Shown here: piece by piece, positions 1-9,217 of the stretch
How the letters are laid out: each line of letters starts with the position of its first letter
Position numbering within the stretch: the first letter of the stretch is position 1
NCBI GenBank assembly: GCA_947167825.1
Contig: CAMVJN010000003.1
Coordinates: forward strand, 1-38,831
DNA: 38,831 bases
Source of the DNA: an uncultured Selenomonadales bacterium
GTDB taxonomy: Bacteria > Bacillota > Negativicutes > Selenomonadales > Selenomonadaceae
Reading direction: 5' to 3'
The notes under the pieces: generated by a model
What the model saw: only the letters and a program-made list of their open reading frames with translations
Databases searched by the model: none
Told to the model about the DNA's origin: nothing
Made by a program: the position numbers and the translations under genes

Positions 1-617
1 GCGCCTTCGCGTCGCGGAAATTCTCCGCGCCGTTCTTGTGGATATGCCAATGCATACCCGTCGTTCGCGCATCATATTTCTGGAGCCTGTACATGCCGAC
101 GTTCCGCTTGTCCGTAGCCGGATTCTTTGTAAAGACCAACGGCAGCGTGATAAACGGCCCGCCGTCCCCGGGCCAACAGGTCAAAATCGGAAATTCGTCG
201 AGAGACGGATTGTCTTTAATAATTACTTCCTGGCAGGGCGCGTTGCTCACATATTTGGGGAAGCACAACGCGTTCCGCGCCATCGGAATCAGCGAGACAA
301 GATCCATCTTGTGCGAGAAGGAGATATACGGCAATCGCAAGAGGCTCCGTATCTCATCGGCGACGTCATCCACCTTTTCCACGCCCAGCGCCATCGCCAT
401 GCGCTCCATCGTACCGAAGGCGTTCATCAGTACCGGCATTTTATAGCCCTTGACGTTCTCGAAAAGCAGCGCCACATTGCCCGCGCCCTCCATTTTTGAG
501 ACGCGGTCGGTAATCTCGGTAATCTCCAGCGCACAGTCCACTTCGGCCTGAATGCGCTTCAAAAGGCCGCGCTTTTCCAGCGCCGATATGAATTCCCGCA
601 AATCCTTGAACGCCAAG
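1..617 (-). CDS. ubiD: UbiD-family decarboxylase (N-terminal part; gene runs off the left edge)
   Basis: Reverse-strand translation from a TTG start (615-617, preceded by AGGAGG): LAFKDLREFISALEKRGLLKRIQAEVDCALEITEITDRVSK...; the later motif TCWPGDGGPFITLPLVFTKNPATDKRNVGMYRLQ is typical of UbiD/menaquinone-type decarboxylases. Confidence 0.9.
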
Positions 618-637
618 AAAAGCCCTCCTATTATTTG

Positions 638-1588
638 TTACCGCCGCAGGACATAACGCACGACAAGGTAACTCAATTCATAAAGCAAAATCAGCGGAAC
701 CGCGATCATCGACTGGGTGAAGATGTCCGGCGTCGGCGAGATGACCGCGCCGACGACAAAGGAAAGGAAAATCACGATGCGCTGCTTCGACTGCAAAAAT
801 TCCGACCCGATGAACCCCAGCTTCGCGAAGACAATCACGACCAGCGGGAGCTCGAACACCGCGCCGAACGGCAGAATAAACGCCAGCACGAAATCAAAAT
901 ACTGGTGCAGCGTAAACATCGGCTGAAGCGACTCGCTTCCAAAGCCCATAAAAAATTGCAGCGCCGCCGGGAGCACAAGGAAAAACGAAAACGCCAAACC
1001 GCCGAAAAAAAGCAGCACCGACGACGGCACGAGAATCCCTATGACCGTTCTTTCCCGCACCGTCAAAGCGGGCAAAATGAATTTCCACGCCTGATAGAAA
1101 ACAACGGGGAGCGCGAGCAAAAAGCCCGCGAAAATCGCAATTTTGATATAAGTGAAGAACGCTTCCGCCGGTTGCAGGTAATAAAGCTTTCCGCCCGTCG
1201 GCAGCGTAAGGCAATGCATGATTTCGTCAATAAAAAAATACGAAACGCCGCTGCCGACAGCAATCGCGATCAAAGAACGGATAATGCGCGTCCGAAGCTC
1301 CTCCAGATGGCGCAGGATCGACATATTCCCCTCGGCTTCATCATCTTCTGTCTCGTCGTCCCCGCTATCGTCGGGAACCTCCTCCGCAGATTCGTCTGCA
1401 GCCGCAGGGAGTTTTTCCGGCTGTATCGACGTTTCGGGTTCTTTCTCCTCCAAAACGCGGGCGGCGTCCGGATTATCTGTCCACGGGTTATCGGCAAGCC
1501 GCGCCCGCGCTTCCTCTGCGGCTTTTTCCGCCGCGCCGGACGTCTTTTCGTTTGACGGCTCGCGGCGTTCCTTTTCTTCCTCTGCCAT
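638..1588 (-). CDS. tatC: Sec-independent translocase TatC with an acidic N-terminal extension of about 88 aa
   Basis: Core MSILRHLEELRTRIIRSLIAIAVGSG...FELPLVVIVFAKLG matches TatC. An alternative ATG at 1324 is preceded by a GAGGGG-like RBS. Confidence 0.93.
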   Translation of the reverse strand: MAEEEKERREPSNEKTSGAAEKAAEEARARLADNPWTDNPDAARVLEEKEPETSIQPEKLPAAADESAEEVPDDSGDDETEDDEAEGNMSILRHLEELRTRIIRSLIAIAVGSGVSYFFIDEIMHCLTLPTGGKLYYLQPAEAFFTYIKIAIFAGFLLALPVVFYQAWKFILPALTVRERTVIGILVPSSVLLFFGGLAFSFFLVLPAALQFFMGFGSESLQPMFTLHQYFDFVLAFILPFGAVFELPLVVIVFAKLGFIGSEFLQSKQRIVIFLSFVVGAVISPTPDIFTQSMIAVPLILLYELSYLVVRYVLRR

Positions 1589-1600
1589 GCGCGCCGCCCT

Positions 1601-1831
1601 CTACTTGGCCTCCGCTTCGGCCGTTTCTTCTTTCTTCGTCTCGGCCTTCGCCTCACGGCGCGGCTTTTCCGGCGATGCTTCCAATTCCTCCGTCACCGCC
1701 GTCGTCGCTTTCTTGAACTCGCGAATGCTCTTGCCGACTGCACGCCCCACCTCCGGCAGCTTGCCGGGGCCGAAAACCACGAGCCCGATGATCAAAATCA
1801 AAATCAGCTCGGGAACGCCGATTCCAAACAT
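1601..1831 (-). CDS. tatA: Twin-arginine translocase subunit TatA
   Basis: MFGIGVPELILILIIGLVVFGPGKLPEVGRAVGKSIREFKKA is the canonical TatA/E signature; adjacent to tatC. Confidence 0.96.
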   Translation of the reverse strand: MFGIGVPELILILIIGLVVFGPGKLPEVGRAVGKSIREFKKATTAVTEELEASPEKPRREAKAETKKEETAEAEAK

Positions 1832-1858
1832 AAAAAATCCCCTCCAACTTCAAGAGAG

Positions 1859-2902
1859 TCAAAAATCCCTTTGCCCGATATAGGCCGCTGCTTCAAGAAA
1901 CGCCGCACGGGCCTCCCCGCCGACAGCCTCCGGCAAAACACGCCGCGCTTCCTCAATATACTCGTCCGCCCGCGCCCGCGCGGCCGCGACGCCGTCCGAC
2001 GCACGGACAATCTCGATGGCACGGGCGACCATCTCGTCCGTCATTTCCCGATTGGTGACGATTCCGCGAAGCTCGTCCCGATCAGGGCTCTTCTCCAGCG
2101 CACAGATCACAGGCAGCGTCACGACGCCTTGACGGATATCGTTTCCCGCAGGTTTTCCGATTCGCTCTTCGTCGCCCGTCACGTCGAGCAAATCGTCCGT
2201 AATCTGGAACGCCATGCCCACCGCCTTGCCATACGCCTTGAGCCCTGCGCAGGTTTCCGGCGACGCACCGCCGACCATGCCGCCAAGCTCGCAGCAAATC
2301 GAGAGAAAATCCGCGGTCTTCATCGCGATGCGCTGCTCGTATTCCTTCAAATCATGGGCCGCCGTATAAAGCGCCGAGTCCTGCAGGATTTCGCCCGCGC
2401 AAAGCCCCTGCACCAGCGCGGCGAGGCGTTCGCCCACTTCCTCGGTATAGCCCTTGCGCAATACCATCGAAAACGCCTGGGCAAATATGTAATCGCCCGT
2501 CAGCACCGCGACCTGGTTGCCCCATTTCGCATTTGCCGTTGCCGTCCCGCGGCGCGTCTGCGCACGGTCGATCACATCGTCATGAACCAAAGACGCCATA
2601 TGGATCAGCTCGACAGCAGCCGCCAACGGCATCGCCTTTTTCTCATCAAAGCCTTCACAAGACTTTGCCGCTAAAAGATACAGCGCGGGCCGCAGCCTTT
2701 TCCCGCCGGAACGCACCAAATGCGTCCCTATCTCCGAAATCATCGGCACCGGTGAAGCAAGCGCCTCGCAGAGCGTCTTTTCCAAGCGCTCAAGTTCCGG
2801 CGCAATCCAGTGAAATATGTCTTTTGCTTCCTGAAATGTCCCCATTATCTGCATCGCCGCGTTTCGCCTTTCAACTTCACGGGACGCCTCCTCACTTTGC
2901 AT
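1859..2902 (-). CDS. Polyprenyl (all-trans, heptaprenyl/octaprenyl-type) diphosphate synthase
   Basis: Contains GGKRLRP, the DDVID first Asp-rich motif (LVHDDVIDRAQTRRG) and DDLLDVTGD. The true start may be the internal Met near 2854. Confidence 0.93.
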   Translation of the reverse strand: MQSEEASREVERRNAAMQIMGTFQEAKDIFHWIAPELERLEKTLCEALASPVPMISEIGTHLVRSGGKRLRPALYLLAAKSCEGFDEKKAMPLAAAVELIHMASLVHDDVIDRAQTRRGTATANAKWGNQVAVLTGDYIFAQAFSMVLRKGYTEEVGERLAALVQGLCAGEILQDSALYTAAHDLKEYEQRIAMKTADFLSICCELGGMVGGASPETCAGLKAYGKAVGMAFQITDDLLDVTGDEERIGKPAGNDIRQGVVTLPVICALEKSPDRDELRGIVTNREMTDEMVARAIEIVRASDGVAAARARADEYIEEARRVLPEAVGGEARAAFLEAAAYIGQRDF

Positions 2903-3317
2903 CCAATTCTTTCTGCCATTTGACCAAATCCGCCAAAGTCACCGACTCCATGACCGAACGGATTGCTCCGTCGAGCTTCTCCCAAAGGCGAAGCGTCGCA
3001 CACGACTGATGGCGCGGGCATTCGTTCGTCTCCGACTCCATGCATGCCACGGGTGCGAAACCGCCCTCGATAGAGGAAACGATCTCTCCCGCCGTGTATT
3101 CTTCCGGCGCACGAACAAGACGATAACCGCCCAGCGGCCCCCTGCTCGAACGAACCAGCCCGGCCTTGTTCAGCACCGAAACAATCTGTTCAAGATACTT
3201 CTCCGATAGCTCCTGCCGTTTCGCTATATCCTTGACGCGAACCGGCGAATCGCTCTCCTCAAGAGCAATGTCCATCATGAGCCGCAAGGCATATCTGCCG
3301 CGCGTTGAAATTTTCAT
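2892..3317 (-). CDS. Rrf2/IscR-family transcriptional regulator
   Basis: MKISTRGRYALRLMMDIALEE...LSEKYLEQIVSVLNKAGLVRSSRGPLGGYRL; three C-terminal cysteines C-x7-C-x5-C (CMESETNECPRHQSC). Confidence 0.95.
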   Translation of the reverse strand: MKISTRGRYALRLMMDIALEESDSPVRVKDIAKRQELSEKYLEQIVSVLNKAGLVRSSRGPLGGYRLVRAPEEYTAGEIVSSIEGGFAPVACMESETNECPRHQSCATLRLWEKLDGAIRSVMESVTLADLVKWQKELDAK

Positions 3318-3363
3318 TCCAAAATCCCTCCCGCACGCCAAAAAAACATAGGCTTATATTGAT

Positions 3364-3383
3364 TACCATATATCCTACCATAT
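3364..3383. promoter_or_regulatory. Candidate Rrf2 operator: direct repeat TACCATAT-N4-TACCATAT upstream of the Rrf2 gene
   Basis: Two identical 8-mers with a 12-nt period, about 47 nt upstream of the ATG at 3317. Confidence 0.4.
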
Positions 3384-3453
3384 CAAAGGCTTATTTGCAC
3401 GCGAATTTTTCAAATAGAAGCAAAATAAACGCACGAAAAAACAATCGACGACG

Positions 3454-3483
3454 AAAAAAGAGAGGGAATTTTTCCCCCCTCTC
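3454..3483 (-). terminator. Rho-independent terminator of the LPS operon
   Basis: Minus strand: GAGAGGG-GGGAAAAATT-CCCTCTC-TTTTTT just after the stop at 3504. Confidence 0.85.
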
Positions 3484-3503
3484 CGTTGCAATCCATATAT
3501 GAT

Positions 3504-4403
3504 TCATGCCATTGCGTCTCTGATGCGTGCCTCAACCGCCGCGTCCAGCTCGTCGAGCATAGCGAAACGTCGGCGGTACACGGCGCGCTTCCGCGTCGGC
3601 ACCTCGTCCATCGTCTTCCTCGGCTCCACCAACGGCAATTCATCGAAACGGCTGTCGCCCGTTTCATGACCGCCCGCCTCGCGCCAAAATTCGCTGAAAT
3701 CCGTCTTCAGCTTCTTGTCCATGCGAAGATGATTGTTCGTATAATATCCTTCGTTCGTCACCGCGTAAATATGCGCGACGCCGAGGGAGCGGGCCACCGC
3801 CTGCGTCGCGTAAAGAATCAGGTTTTTCGTCCGACAAGCGTGACAGAGCTTCGTGGCCTTTTTCACGATTTCCCGTGCGTCGTCCATATTCGGCCCCTGC
3901 ATCGCGCCGATCCATAGGGCGGCCTCCCCCGCTTTATCGGGCGCAAGCCAAAAAATCATTTGATAGAGGGGCTGATCCGCCAAGCGCAGCATGACCGAAA
4001 GGATGCCTTCCTTCCGCTGCCCCGGCTCGTAAAAAAGCGAGAGCACCAGCGGCTTCCCGTCAAGCTCCGGCCCGTCCCAGAGCGGAAATGTCTCCTCCCG
4101 ATAAAGCGAAAGCAGCACATCCTCCCGAAGCCGCTCTGCAAGAAAAGCGAAATGCGCCTCGACGAGCTCCGCCCGTTCCCCGAAGGTCGATCGATGATAG
4201 AAAAAAGCGCGCTGGGGCTGCTCGTAAACGAAAGGATACTGGTCGGCTATTTTTGCCAGCAAAGGCGTGGAATGAAAATAATCCCAAAGGGCTTTCATCC
4301 GGCCGCGATTCAACGCGCAACGGATACGAAACACCCAATATCTTCGGCACTCCCGCGATTTCCGTATATCATAGATTTTCTTGCCGATGGCAGCGAAGTC
4401 CAT
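3504..4403 (-). CDS. DUF535 (VirK/YbjX-like) family protein
   Basis: Translation matches DUF535 features: ...YQMIFWLAPDKAGEAALWIGAMQGPN...THKLCHACRTKNLIL-type block and IYAVTNEGYYTNNHLRMDKKLKTDFSEFWREAGG. Confidence 0.8.
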   Translation of the reverse strand: MDFAAIGKKIYDIRKSRECRRYWVFRIRCALNRGRMKALWDYFHSTPLLAKIADQYPFVYEQPQRAFFYHRSTFGERAELVEAHFAFLAERLREDVLLSLYREETFPLWDGPELDGKPLVLSLFYEPGQRKEGILSVMLRLADQPLYQMIFWLAPDKAGEAALWIGAMQGPNMDDAREIVKKATKLCHACRTKNLILYATQAVARSLGVAHIYAVTNEGYYTNNHLRMDKKLKTDFSEFWREAGGHETGDSRFDELPLVEPRKTMDEVPTRKRAVYRRRFAMLDELDAAVEARIRDAMA

Positions 4404-4406
4404 AGT

Positions 4407-6464
4407 TCATTGCTCCTTCATAGTATCCACCGGCCGCAAAAGCTCCGGATGCCGGACCATCCACCCTGTAATCGCATTAAATCCGTCAATCTCATTTGCA
4501 AAAGGAGATTTCCCGTCCTGTGTCTGATAAGTCTCTGCCGGATCGCCAGTCACATCCAGCCTTTGCCACCTGCCGTCCTCCGCCGGCCCCACCGCGTCCT
4601 GCGTCAGCCAATGGTAAGGCGATACTGCATACGAAACCGGCTCTGTAAGGGAAGAAAACAACGAATAATAAACGAATCCTTTCGGCGCAATCATCTCGTA
4701 AATCGTCGGCGCAATATTCATATGGCCGCCAATCGTATTGCCCGCCAAAAGGCTCTGGTCAATGTCAGGATGAAGCATAACGAAAGAAGTGCAAAACGTT
4801 TCCCGCAATGTTACATCTTGGCGCGACAGCAAGCCCATATTCATGGGAATCGGCAAAGCGGCATGGTCGCCCGTGACAATGACAAGGCTATCGGGAAAAG
4901 CTTGGCGTACAGACGCAACAAAACGCTCAATAGCTCGATCCGAATACCAATAGGTGCCGAGAACTTTTTGAGCTTCGCGATTACGGCGAAGCCGTTCCGG
5001 CGCATCCGGCATGACCGTATCCGCATCATAGCCATAATCCGATAAATTCATCTTGTACGGGCCATGATTGGAAGTCGTATAAACGAAATGAAATGTCGGA
5101 ACTGAATCTCCCATATCCCGAATCAGTTCCGCCGCCTTTTCCAGAAAAATGTGGTCATAAATCCCGACCCAAGTCCGCGGAGCGTCTGCCGGGCAAAAAT
5201 CCGTGGCCGCCATCACCTTGTCAAATCCCACGGCCGGCGCAAACTGATTAAAATTCCCGTAAGTGGCGTTGCCTCCATACCAATACAAGGAACGATAACC
5301 AAGACGCGCAAGCTGGGCCGGAAGTGCCGTAACGACCGTTCCCTGCCAAAAGCGTTCATTTTCATTCAATTCCAGCTTCGCGTCGAAAATCCCCGCCATC
5401 AGGCTCACAATCGAAGGACGCGACAACTTGCCTGCCGGAAGAAAATTCGAAAGCTGCGCCGAATGTTTTTCCGCCCGCATCCGACGCCCGCCGTCCATAA
5501 TATGAAGCGAAGCGTAAATATCATCCAACGGGGACTGCGTATAACTTTCTCCCACAATCAAAAAGATATGACGGGGCTGACGGATGCGCGCGCCCTTCGC
5601 CACACGCCGAAAAGCTTCCGGCGGCGACCCCAGCTCGCGCCACTTCATGCCGCCCTGTTCCTGCGGCACTACATTATCAATCAAAGGCGCATCATCCTCA
5701 TCCCTATGGGAAAGCAAAGCCTCCGGAGGATGCTTCCAAACCAGTTCCAAAGCGACGAAATCATCCACCGTTGCCCGGGCAAGAAAAATGTCACGCTTGA
5801 CAATGCTGGGGATGGTATCCCATTCCGGTTTGTCGTCATGAAGGAACGTGCCGCCGTACCGAAAAAAATAATAGAAGGCAACAGCTGCAAGAACGATTCC
5901 TGTATTGAAAGCATATAACGCAGTTTCGCTCTCGAACACGGGAAGCGTTATGGATGACAGGGACAACAATCCCCACGCCGCTTTCCAAACAAGATAGCCG
6001 AACGGGATATAACTCGCCAGCAAAAGCCATCCGCGATGCTCATTGAAAAAAACGTCCGCAAGATTGTGCTTCTCCGCGTTTTTCCCTTGCCACACAAGAT
6101 AATTATAGGTGTCGTGATAATGCGCGTAAAAGATCATTTTGCCAATAAAAGCCGTATACAGCGCAAGAGAATAAACGAGAACCCAAATACATCGGACGGA
6201 ATCCCCGACAGCGAAATACGCAGGAAAGAAACACCCCGGCAAAGTGAGGAGCAGGAAAGGAAGGAAGAAAACATACGCGTTCCAATCCATCCCCCACCAA
6301 AAGCCATAGCGAAAGCAATGGTAAAGTGCCTTTCCCTTCCCGGCGTAGCTTTCGTGCGGCCAATACCAAAGAATGAACACTGCGCGAAACAGGGCGCAAA
6401 GGATCGGCGGCAACAGGAAAATCTTGACGTCTTGCTGAAATCCCTGAAAAAGTAACTCACTCAT
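4407..6464 (-). CDS. LTA-synthase / phosphoethanolamine-transferase-like membrane sulfatase-fold protein
   Basis: N-terminal TM segments, then IFLIVGESYTQSPLDD (nucleophile motif), FHFVYTTSNHGPY and VIVTGDHAALPI. Confidence 0.88.
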   Translation of the reverse strand: MSELLFQGFQQDVKIFLLPPILCALFRAVFILWYWPHESYAGKGKALYHCFRYGFWWGMDWNAYVFFLPFLLLTLPGCFFPAYFAVGDSVRCIWVLVYSLALYTAFIGKMIFYAHYHDTYNYLVWQGKNAEKHNLADVFFNEHRGWLLLASYIPFGYLVWKAAWGLLSLSSITLPVFESETALYAFNTGIVLAAVAFYYFFRYGGTFLHDDKPEWDTIPSIVKRDIFLARATVDDFVALELVWKHPPEALLSHRDEDDAPLIDNVVPQEQGGMKWRELGSPPEAFRRVAKGARIRQPRHIFLIVGESYTQSPLDDIYASLHIMDGGRRMRAEKHSAQLSNFLPAGKLSRPSIVSLMAGIFDAKLELNENERFWQGTVVTALPAQLARLGYRSLYWYGGNATYGNFNQFAPAVGFDKVMAATDFCPADAPRTWVGIYDHIFLEKAAELIRDMGDSVPTFHFVYTTSNHGPYKMNLSDYGYDADTVMPDAPERLRRNREAQKVLGTYWYSDRAIERFVASVRQAFPDSLVIVTGDHAALPIPMNMGLLSRQDVTLRETFCTSFVMLHPDIDQSLLAGNTIGGHMNIAPTIYEMIAPKGFVYYSLFSSLTEPVSYAVSPYHWLTQDAVGPAEDGRWQRLDVTGDPAETYQTQDGKSPFANEIDGFNAITGWMVRHPELLRPVDTMKEQ

Positions 6465-6988
6465 TTCCGCCCATCACTCAATTCACTCTCCAAAAGAGCT
6501 GCAAGGCTTCCGCCTTCATACAATACGCCCCGCACGCCCGCAGCCTCCGCACACTCAACGTCCCGCGGCTTATCGCCGATCATCAGCGATTTTCCGCGGC
6601 TAATATCAAAATCGGCGCAAGCGCGGTCAATCAATCCCGGCTTAGGCTTGCGGCAATCGCATTCCTTCGCGTAGACCACGACGCTTCCGTTCGGCAGATG
6701 GGGACAATAATAAAATGCGTCAATGTGCGCACCGAAGCTCGCCAAATCTTCGTTCATCCACTCGTGCAATCGGTGCACATCTTTTTCGGAAAAATAACCG
6801 CGCGCGATACCGCTTTGGTTCGTAACAACGATTACCAAATAACCACGCTCGTTCGCCCAACGAATTGCCTGCGGCGCATCTTCCAGCCACTCAAAATCCT
6901 CAATTTTATACAGATAATCTTTGTCGACGTTCAGCGTACCATCCCGATCAAAGAAGATCGCCTTCCGGCACGTCTTTTTATTCCCCAT
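6461..6988 (-). CDS. gmhB: D-glycero-D-manno-heptose 1,7-bisphosphate 7-phosphatase
   Basis: MGNKKTCRKAIFFDRDGTLNVDKDYLY...VVTNQSGIARGYF...CDCRKPKPGLI...MIGDKPRDVECAEAAG. ATG at 6988 overlaps the hldD stop. Confidence 0.94.
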   Translation of the reverse strand: MGNKKTCRKAIFFDRDGTLNVDKDYLYKIEDFEWLEDAPQAIRWANERGYLVIVVTNQSGIARGYFSEKDVHRLHEWMNEDLASFGAHIDAFYYCPHLPNGSVVVYAKECDCRKPKPGLIDRACADFDISRGKSLMIGDKPRDVECAEAAGVRGVLYEGGSLAALLESELSDGRK

Positions 6989-7949
6989 AAGTGAAATAAC
7001 CGCCCGCCATAAGGAAATCACAATATTCTTTGACCGCGTCCTTCATATCGGTAAATCCGGCGTCATAGCCAGCCGCGAGAAGCGCAGTCGTGTCGGCCTC
7101 GGTGAAGGATTGGTACTTGCCTTTCAATACCTCGGGGAACGGACGGTACTCAATCTTGCCCTTGCCCATCGCGTCGATGACCGCCTGCGCCGCCTCATTG
7201 TAGGTGTGCGCTTCGCCCGTACCGCAGTTGTAAATCCCGCTGGGGCCCTTCTCGCGCCAGAACCAAAGATTGACCTTCACCACGTCCTTGACGTAAATGA
7301 AATCCCTTTTTTGCTCACCGTTTCCGTATCCGTCATAGCCCTCAAAAAGATGGGCCGCGCCCGTTTCCTCAATCTGATGGTAAAGCTGGTAGAAAATCGA
7401 CGCCATCTTGCCTTTGTGATGCTCCTGCGGTCCGTATACGTTGAAATACCGCAGCCCGACGACCGGACTGCGGGCGTCCGGCAAAAGCTGACGCACATAA
7501 CGGTCAAAAGCGAGCTTCGAGAACGCATAAGGATTCAACGCGTCCTCGCACTTGTCCCCCTCGGTGAAGCCGTTCACCCCCGCGCCGTAGGTCGACGCCG
7601 ACGACGCATAGAAAAAAGGCACGCGATGCTCAAGGCAGTAATGGAGCATCGCCTTCGAATACTCGTAATTGACACTCATCATGTAATTGACGTCATATTC
7701 CATCGTGTCGGAGCAAGCGCCCTCATGGAACACCGCATCCACGTCGGTACCGTCGAAATCGTCCTCCTCGACGCTTTCGAGGAAATCATCCTTGTGCCGG
7801 TAATCGAGGAATTTCAGCCCCCGAAGGTTCTTGTAATTCTGCCCGTCCTTCAGATCGTCGACAATCAAAATGTCGTCCCGTCCCCGACAATTCAATTCCT
7901 TGACAATATTGCTGCCGATGAACCCGGCTCCGCCCGTTACAATAATCAT
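6978..7949 (-). CDS. hldD: ADP-L-glycero-D-manno-heptose 6-epimerase
   Basis: MIIVTGGAGFIGSNIVKELNCRGRDDILIVDDLKDGQNYKNL...LRYFNVYGPQEHHKGKMAS. Confidence 0.96.
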   Translation of the reverse strand: MIIVTGGAGFIGSNIVKELNCRGRDDILIVDDLKDGQNYKNLRGLKFLDYRHKDDFLESVEEDDFDGTDVDAVFHEGACSDTMEYDVNYMMSVNYEYSKAMLHYCLEHRVPFFYASSASTYGAGVNGFTEGDKCEDALNPYAFSKLAFDRYVRQLLPDARSPVVGLRYFNVYGPQEHHKGKMASIFYQLYHQIEETGAAHLFEGYDGYGNGEQKRDFIYVKDVVKVNLWFWREKGPSGIYNCGTGEAHTYNEAAQAVIDAMGKGKIEYRPFPEVLKGKYQSFTEADTTALLAAGYDAGFTDMKDAVKEYCDFLMAGGYFTYGE

Positions 7950-7967
7950 ATTCTTCTCTTCCTTTCC

Positions 7968-9200
7968 CTATTCAACCCTTCTATGCTGCAAATGCCTGCG
8001 TGTATTCACATCAATCATTCGCAGCGTAAGTCCAATCAAAAACCAATACATTTTGCAGACCACTGTCATTTTTAGATTGGTGTCCATCATTCCCTGCAAC
8101 TGTGTTCCCAGCACGATACTTAACAGTACAAGATACAGTACCTCTTGCGTCTTACGCCAACCATGAAAAGAAAACCAAACCAGCATGGCAAGGAAAAACA
8201 GGAATGCGGCCCCGCCAACCGTACCTGCCTCGGCAAAAATCAGCATGAAATTGTTGTGCGGATGCGAATGCCGATCTTCAGGCTTTAGTTTATAATCCTG
8301 AGAATCCGGCAAACAATATTCTGTTTGATAAGCCTCCCGATATTGGCCGACGCCGATCCCCAATACAGGATAATCCTCCCAAATATGCGCGGCGCTTTGC
8401 CACATCTTGTATCGTTCCGTAACCGAAGTTTCCTTACCGGGATCGCCAATTGTCCTAAACCGCGCCGCCAATTGCGGCGATACACTGAAAACTCCCGCCA
8501 CGCAAACCACAACAACCAACATTCCAGCAATCAGTTTCCATTTCTTTTTCGTATATATCGCAGCAATTACAAACAAAACTGCGGCGCTTGTCAACCAGCC
8601 GCTTCGCGTTCCCGTAAGAAGATTCGCTGCAATGCAGGACACTCCTGATGCAAAGCAGATCCACCGCCATTTGCCTCTGAAATACGCCGCTCCTAAATAT
8701 AGCACCGGGATTGCTACCGAATATACGGCCGCTAAAGCCATGAATCCCACTAAGCCGTCAATTCGTCCCCCCATCTTATCATAGGAATTCCAAGCTTTCC
8801 AAAAAAGGCACAAATTATTTGCCAAGAGCGAAAAAAGCGCCAGTTTCGCGAGCATGGCCAGCTTGTCCCTGTCCCGAATAACGGCCATTATAATCACGCA
8901 GGGCATCACATAATAACCTTGCCGAGAAACGACCAATCCCACCCCCTGCCGAATATCCCCGGAAAACAGGGCTGATACAAGCATTGTCAGTACAAACAGA
9001 CCATAAGCATAAACAATTTGACGATAAGGCTTGAAAGGTTCCCATAGGTCGTCCCGACGAAAATAAGCCCGGACAAAAAACAAAAAAATCGAAAGCCCGA
9101 GAAAAATGCTGGACCCCGCAACAGTCGAAAACAAAGAAAGCGCAAGACCGCACAAAGAAAAATAAATCCAGCGATCCAGCCGTTCCACTTTTTGCTGCAT
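7968..9200 (-). CDS. O-antigen ligase (WaaL/Wzy family) membrane protein
   Basis: Multi-TM protein with the family motif DRHSHPHNNFMLIFAEAGTVGGAAFL and YPVLGIGVGQYREAY; sits in the LPS cluster. Confidence 0.88.
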   Translation of the reverse strand: MQQKVERLDRWIYFSLCGLALSLFSTVAGSSIFLGLSIFLFFVRAYFRRDDLWEPFKPYRQIVYAYGLFVLTMLVSALFSGDIRQGVGLVVSRQGYYVMPCVIIMAVIRDRDKLAMLAKLALFSLLANNLCLFWKAWNSYDKMGGRIDGLVGFMALAAVYSVAIPVLYLGAAYFRGKWRWICFASGVSCIAANLLTGTRSGWLTSAAVLFVIAAIYTKKKWKLIAGMLVVVVCVAGVFSVSPQLAARFRTIGDPGKETSVTERYKMWQSAAHIWEDYPVLGIGVGQYREAYQTEYCLPDSQDYKLKPEDRHSHPHNNFMLIFAEAGTVGGAAFLFFLAMLVWFSFHGWRKTQEVLYLVLLSIVLGTQLQGMMDTNLKMTVVCKMYWFLIGLTLRMIDVNTRRHLQHRRVE

Positions 9201-9217
9201 CTGTTTTTTTCACCCCC

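Noticed and set aside
635-1555. Plus-strand ORF of 306 aa overlapping tatC
   Set aside because: Antisense to a clear TatC; Arg/His-rich low-complexity translation typical of spurious antisense ORFs in GC-rich DNA.
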